A DNA stretch of 19,043 nucleotides from Flavobacteriaceae bacterium (GTDB taxonomy: Bacteria; Bacteroidota; Bacteroidia; Flavobacteriales; Flavobacteriaceae), in assembly GCA_018608735.1 (NCBI GenBank), contig JABAYZ010000309.1, positions 471-19,513 of the forward strand. Direction: 5' to 3'. The notes below the pieces were generated by a model. It saw only the letters and a program-made list of their open reading frames with translations. It was not told where the DNA came from and did not search any database. This document shows positions 15,795 to 19,043 of this stretch, in pieces (the stretch's first letter is position 1; each line of letters begins with the position of its first letter). The translations under genes and the position numbers were made by a program.

Positions 15795-16415
15795 TTATGG
15801 GCGATTCAAATTTTCTTGAAATTTATCTGTAAACTGCCCTACATGATAACCATCTACTAGGGCATGACTTACACTAATTCCAACATTCATTAATAATTTA
15901 TCTCCGTCTTTATACGTTTTACTAAAAGCTAATTTTGGCACCGAATCTTTGATGCCTGAAAACGGTTCTTTTTGGGACGTAAAACGAAACCATGGTAATG
16001 CGGAACAGTGAATACAATCCAAACCATTTACTGGAGGATACAATTCTGCTGATTCATTAACTCGTTGTTTTTCTTTTTCAATATTAGCATTAAATTCTTC
16101 AAAATTATCTGAAAATTCAATAAAACTAAATCCAAATGTTTTGTCGGCTCTTAACAGTGTGGCGGAAGCATTTATGACATCAAATTCGAATACCTCGTCT
16201 TCAATAATTCTATATTTAAAATTTTTAACGGCATTAATAGCTTTCATACACTCATGAAGGTATAGCGCAAAAAAGCTAGAATTAGTAGCCTTTGACTTTT
16301 TAGAGGCTAAAGACACATCAAAAGGGATAGTTAGCCCAAAATACGGATCAACCAAGGCATTAAAATGTTTAAAATGGAGCTTGCGATTCCAGTTTTCTAA
16401 ATCTATTTTCTTCAC
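15795..16415 (-). CDS. Chloramphenicol acetyltransferase-like protein (CatA family)
   Basis: The 206-residue protein has the type A CAT fold pattern. The N-terminal block NWNRKLHFKHF and FSDNFEEFNANIE are recognisable. WFRFTSQKEPFSG (142-154) corresponds to the substrate pocket segment. SVSHALVDGYHVGQF (181-195) carries the catalytic H184 with D188-G189, where classical CATs have HHAVCDG. So the enzyme is probably an active acetyl-CoA-dependent acetyltransferase. Its real acceptor is unknown: homologues like this are widespread on Bacteroidota chromosomes and are not evidence of antibiotic resistance. It lies 15 bases after kdsB and 26 bases before the KdnB-like gene, so a role in acetylating a cell-envelope sugar or lipid precursor is possible. 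Confidence 0.88.
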   Translation of the reverse strand: MKKIDLENWNRKLHFKHFNALVDPYFGLTIPFDVSLASKKSKATNSSFFALYLHECMKAINAVKNFKYRIIEDEVFEFDVINASATLLRADKTFGFSFIEFSDNFEEFNANIEKEKQRVNESAELYPPVNGLDCIHCSALPWFRFTSQKEPFSGIKDSVPKLAFSKTYKDGDKLLMNVGISVSHALVDGYHVGQFTDKFQENLNRP

Positions 16416-16430
16416 TGTATTTTACTTAAA

Positions 16431-17165
16431 TTAATTCTTGCTCCATAAGGTCTTAGCACGTTCCAGATCTTCAGGGGTATCAATCTCAACGCCTTGTATA
16501 GTTGTTTCAACCATTTTAATTTTTTTTCCAAACTCTAAATACCGAATACATTCAATTTTTTCTGAAGCCTCGAGCATTTGCATTGGAAGTTTTGTAAAGT
16601 CCAGTAAAGCTTTTTTTCTAAAGGCATAAACTCCTTTGTGTTTAAAATATTTAGTAGCTATTGTTTTATCTCTGTGAAAAGGTATTGGGCTTCTTGAAAA
16701 GTAAAGCGCAAAATTACGATGATCTACAATGACTTTTACCGAATTTGGATTCTGAATTTCCTCTGGATCTGTGATATGAACCATTAGTGAAGCCAAGTCA
16801 ATTTCATTTTTTGAATCATCCTCAAATACCTCTAAAACTTTTTCCAAACTCTCTCTTTCTGTGAACGGCTCATCCCCTTGAACATTAATTACAATATCAC
16901 AGTCTACTCCTTGTACGGCTTCAGCAATTCGATCACTTCCAGACTCGTGTTCTTTTTGACTCATTATGACATTGCCACCATGAGTTTTAATTTCTTCAGA
17001 AATAACCTCACTATCAGTCACTACATAAACAGCGCTAAAAAGATTGGTTTCTACAGTTGCCTCATAAGTTCTAAGAATCACACTCTTTCCTTCAAGGTCC
17101 TGCATAAGTTTACCCGGAAAACGGGAGGCACTATATCGCGCAGGAATCATTGCTATTATTTTCAT
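16431..17165 (-). CDS. kdsB: 3-deoxy-manno-octulosonate cytidylyltransferase (CMP-Kdo synthetase)
   Basis: The 244-residue cytosolic enzyme activates Kdo with CTP to CMP-Kdo, the donor for the inner core of lipopolysaccharide. Motifs are IPARYSASRFPGK (7-19) for CTP binding, VTDSEVI, the block HESGSDRIAEA (73-83), VQGDEPF (95-101) for metal and nucleotide binding, and KHKGVYAFRKKAL. The C-terminal GVEIDTPEDLERAK is the standard ending. Length is typical. It is the first gene of a closely spaced minus-strand group with the acetyltransferase-like, KdnB-like and acyltransferase genes. Its presence shows a Kdo-containing envelope. It lies 72 bases after the helicase gene and has a -7-like element in between. 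Confidence 0.97.
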   Translation of the reverse strand: MKIIAMIPARYSASRFPGKLMQDLEGKSVILRTYEATVETNLFSAVYVVTDSEVISEEIKTHGGNVIMSQKEHESGSDRIAEAVQGVDCDIVINVQGDEPFTERESLEKVLEVFEDDSKNEIDLASLMVHITDPEEIQNPNSVKVIVDHRNFALYFSRSPIPFHRDKTIATKYFKHKGVYAFRKKALLDFTKLPMQMLEASEKIECIRYLEFGKKIKMVETTIQGVEIDTPEDLERAKTLWSKN

Positions 17166-17188
17166 TTCATTACTATTAATGAGGAAAT

Positions 17189-17196
17189 CAAAAATA
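17189..17196 (-). promoter_or_regulatory. Probable -7 element of the kdsB group promoter
   Basis: On the minus strand TATTTTTG matches TAnnTTTG in full, 23 bases before the kdsB start, in the 72-base gap after the helicase gene. No clear -33 TTG is present. It would drive kdsB and the three genes after it. Confidence 0.45.
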
Positions 17197-17237
17197 CATA
17201 TTTTTTAATAACTTATGTAAGAGAACATCTATATAAT

Positions 17238-18662
17238 TTAGTCTTCGAAATAATCATCTGGGAAGCCTATAAGGTATAATTTTTCTTTGGCGCGTGTCAT
17301 TGCTGTGTAGAGCCACCTCAAGTAATCACGATCAATTCCATTGGGCAAATAGGGTTGTTCTACAAAAACGGTATTCCACTGTCCTCCTTGTGATTTATGA
17401 CAGGTAATGGCATAAGAAAACTTTACCTGTAGTGCATTGAGGTATTTACTTTTTTTAACCCCTAAAAACCTTTTATAGGACGAAGGCTCATCCTCAAAAT
17501 CTTTTAGAATTTCTTGGTATAATCTATTCGATTCTTCATAAGGAAGTGATGGCGTTTCTAATTTGATGGTATCGAGCATCAAAACCGTTTCAAACGGAGT
17601 CATTTTTGGATAATCTACCATCCGAATTTTAACTTCTGCAAAACGAAAGCCATATAATTCCTTAATACTAAAGATTTCTAGAATTTCTATAATATCGCCA
17701 TTAGCAATAAACCCAGCTTCACTTGTAGGCTTTAACCAGAAATAATTATTTTTAACGATCATTAAAAAATCGCCAGCAGTCAATTCGTTCTCATTGAACA
17801 AAACACGGGATCGAATTTGCTCATTGTAAAGATTCGCCCGTTTATTGGAACGCACGATCAACGCCGTGTCTTCATTACCCAAATTACTATAGGCATCATT
17901 AATGGCATCCAATATTTCATAACCATCATTCAAACGAACAATGTCTTTAAAGCCATTAAGGTTAAACTCAAAGGAATCAAAATAAGAGTTTGATATGGCT
18001 TCTCTTAAATGTGTCGCATTAAATAAAATCCCTGAATCCTCCCCTTGCCTCACAACTTCATCAAGTTCCAACTGGAGGACTTCTTTGTTGTAATTGAGTG
18101 CTAAGTTAGATTCGTTTAGGGCTGGACTCAAATCGAGTTTCACAGGAGGAAGCTGTGCGGTATCTCCAATTAATAACAACTTACACTGAAAACCAGAATA
18201 CACATATTGAATCAAATCATCCAGTAACGCACCAGTTCCAAATAATTTTCCTGGGTTAGATACATCAGAAATCATTGAGGCTTCATCCACTATAAAAAGT
18301 GTTTTCTTATGCTTATTTGGAGCGAGGACAAATGACATTTTACCGTTTTTCTCGGCTCGTGGAGCATAAATCTTTTTGTGAATGGTAAAGGCTTCTTTGT
18401 TGGAATAGTTACTAATAACCTTTGCAGCTCTTCCTGTAGGCGCCAATAACACTGCATTTTTTTGGGCTTCCCATAAATTTTTCACAAGAACTCCAATAAT
18501 TGTTGTTTTTCCTGTACCCGCATACCCTTTTAGAACAAAGAGTTCGTTGGCTACAGTACTGAACACAAAATCCGAAAGTTGTTGTAAACCAATGTTTTGT
18601 TTAAGGGTTGGTGTAAAGGGAAAGCTCGTTTTTAAGAGTTTATAAAATTCTGAAGTATTCAT
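17238..18662 (-). CDS. RecD-like ATP-dependent DNA helicase (superfamily 1)
   Basis: The 474-residue helicase has the SF1 motifs in order: Walker A GYAGTGKTT (46-54), motif Ia LLAPTGRAAKV (72-82), Walker B FIVDEASM (123-130), motif III GDTAQLPPV (166-174), motif IV-like LIVRSNKRAN, and C-terminal UvrD_C_2-type motifs YAITCHKSQGGQW (417-429) and YTAMTRAKEKL (452-462). It lacks the N-terminal extension of RecD2 and the RecBC partners are not nearby, so this is the short stand-alone Dda/RecD-like type common in Bacteroidota. It probably unwinds DNA 5'-3' in replication or repair; the direction is inferred from the family. It is divergent from the small membrane protein gene to its right. Confidence 0.9.
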   Translation of the reverse strand: MNTSEFYKLLKTSFPFTPTLKQNIGLQQLSDFVFSTVANELFVLKGYAGTGKTTIIGVLVKNLWEAQKNAVLLAPTGRAAKVISNYSNKEAFTIHKKIYAPRAEKNGKMSFVLAPNKHKKTLFIVDEASMISDVSNPGKLFGTGALLDDLIQYVYSGFQCKLLLIGDTAQLPPVKLDLSPALNESNLALNYNKEVLQLELDEVVRQGEDSGILFNATHLREAISNSYFDSFEFNLNGFKDIVRLNDGYEILDAINDAYSNLGNEDTALIVRSNKRANLYNEQIRSRVLFNENELTAGDFLMIVKNNYFWLKPTSEAGFIANGDIIEILEIFSIKELYGFRFAEVKIRMVDYPKMTPFETVLMLDTIKLETPSLPYEESNRLYQEILKDFEDEPSSYKRFLGVKKSKYLNALQVKFSYAITCHKSQGGQWNTVFVEQPYLPNGIDRDYLRWLYTAMTRAKEKLYLIGFPDDYFED

Positions 18663-18689
18663 TTAATTGTAGGCGGATATATATTTATT

Positions 18690-18697
18690 CAAAGATA
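18690..18697 (-). promoter_or_regulatory. -7 element of the helicase promoter
   Basis: On the minus strand TATCTTTG matches TAnnTTTG in full, 27 bases before the helicase start. The region 19-20 bases upstream has no TTG, so only the -7 box is supported. Confidence 0.45.
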
Positions 18698-18725
18698 GAA
18701 ATGATTTTTTGTAACATTCACTTTA

Positions 18726-18751
18726 TTGAATAAAAAAAAAGTGTAGATTTG
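18726..18751 (+). promoter_or_regulatory. Candidate promoter of the right-edge membrane protein gene
   Basis: TAGATTTG (18744-18751) fully matches the -7 consensus, 27 bases before the start codon. A TTG at 18726-18728 is only 15 bases upstream, shorter than usual, with a run of nine A between. Confidence 0.4.
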
Positions 18752-18778
18752 TAAGGTTCCTATAAATATTAAATAACT

Positions 18779-19043
18779 ATGATAATTTTTGCTTTACTCG
18801 TTGTTGTCATTTTACTGACAATTGGAATTGTTTATCTTATTGACAAATATGTTCCTAAAAAATTCAAATCTTTTATACTCGCTGGTCTTTGGGTGCTTAT
18901 CATCTATTTAGGCTATATCACTTTTATGTCTATATATGGTGAAATTCAATTTAATCAGCTTAAAGAAAAACGCTACAAATTAGTTATCGAAAATCTAAAA
19001 GATATTAGAGATGCCGAATTAGCACACAGAACTGTAACTGGAC
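18779..19043 (+). CDS. Small membrane protein of unknown function (cut by right edge)
   Basis: An ORF from ATG 18779-18781 stays open for 88 codons to the window end. It begins with a strongly hydrophobic stretch (residues 2-21, MIIFALLVVVILLTIGIVYL), then a short basic loop DKYVPKKFKS and a second hydrophobic segment (about 32-50, ILAGLWVLIIYLGYITFM). A charged, probably helical region follows: QLKEKRYKLVIENLKDIRDA, ELAHRTVTG. This matches my recollection of a conserved hypothetical Bacteroidota family in which a membrane anchor is followed by a K-R-x-x-x-V-I-x-x-L-K-D-I-R-D-A motif, but I cannot name it. The N-terminus is complete; the C-terminus lies outside. It has a candidate promoter and is divergent from the helicase. 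Confidence 0.75.
   Translation, partial: MIIFALLVVVILLTIGIVYLIDKYVPKKFKSFILAGLWVLIIYLGYITFMSIYGEIQFNQLKEKRYKLVIENLKDIRDAELAHRTVTG

Noticed and set aside
15795..16415. Acquired chloramphenicol resistance gene
   Set aside because: Closely spaced with chromosomal envelope genes, composition like its neighbours, no mobile element nearby and an altered active-site motif.
16878..17279. 133-codon plus-strand ORF opposite kdsB
   Set aside because: Mostly antisense to a secure kdsB gene, low-complexity Asn/Tyr/Ile composition and no motif.

Overview
The window looks like chromosomal DNA from a marine-type Flavobacteriaceae bacterium (phylum Bacteroidota). Grounds: AT-rich sequence, short AT-rich intergenic spaces, almost no Shine-Dalgarno sequences, several upstream elements matching the Bacteroidota sigma factor consensus (-7 TAnnTTTG, sometimes with a -33 TTG about 19 bases upstream), lipoproteins exported early after a short hydrophobic leader, and protein sequences of flavobacterial character. 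No phage, insertion sequence, CRISPR array, tRNA or rRNA was seen.

Layout. Bases 1-78 hold the tail of an unidentified plus-strand gene. Minus-strand genes follow: a small transaldolase/fructose-6-phosphate aldolase, a short-chain dehydrogenase, and the signal recognition particle RNA with a near-perfect promoter (1830-1957). Two plus-strand lipoprotein genes come next: a glutamine cyclotransferase and a parallel beta-helix protein. glyA lies on the minus strand with a clear terminator. A long AT-rich intergenic region then leads into the plus-strand threonine operon thrA-thrB-thrC (6689-11369). A 38-codon ORF rich in Ile, Thr and Met codons sits before thrA and looks like an attenuation leader peptide. 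Next are gcvT, an extended-SDR epimerase-like gene and yebC, the last with its own strong promoter. From 14138 the minus strand carries a likely operon reading kdsB, a chloramphenicol-acetyltransferase-like gene, an iron-type alcohol dehydrogenase resembling KdnB, and a PlsC-like acyltransferase. A RecD-like helicase gene lies just upstream of that group. A small membrane protein gene runs off the right edge.

How the genes fit together. Two themes stand out. The first is aspartate-family and one-carbon metabolism: ThrA, ThrB and ThrC make threonine, while GlyA and GcvT interconvert serine, glycine and C1 units. The second is outer-membrane lipid and sugar chemistry: KdsB activates Kdo for lipopolysaccharide, and the adjacent KdnB-like oxidase, acyl-CoA-dependent acetyltransferase homologue and lysophospholipid-type acyltransferase could modify Kdo or the lipid anchor. 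No KdnA-type aminotransferase is visible here, so an 8-amino-Kdo pathway is only a hypothesis. Most of the window is ordinary core genome. The least described items are the putative thr leader, a long perfect inverted repeat at 878-922, and the KdsB/KdnB-like/acetyltransferase grouping.
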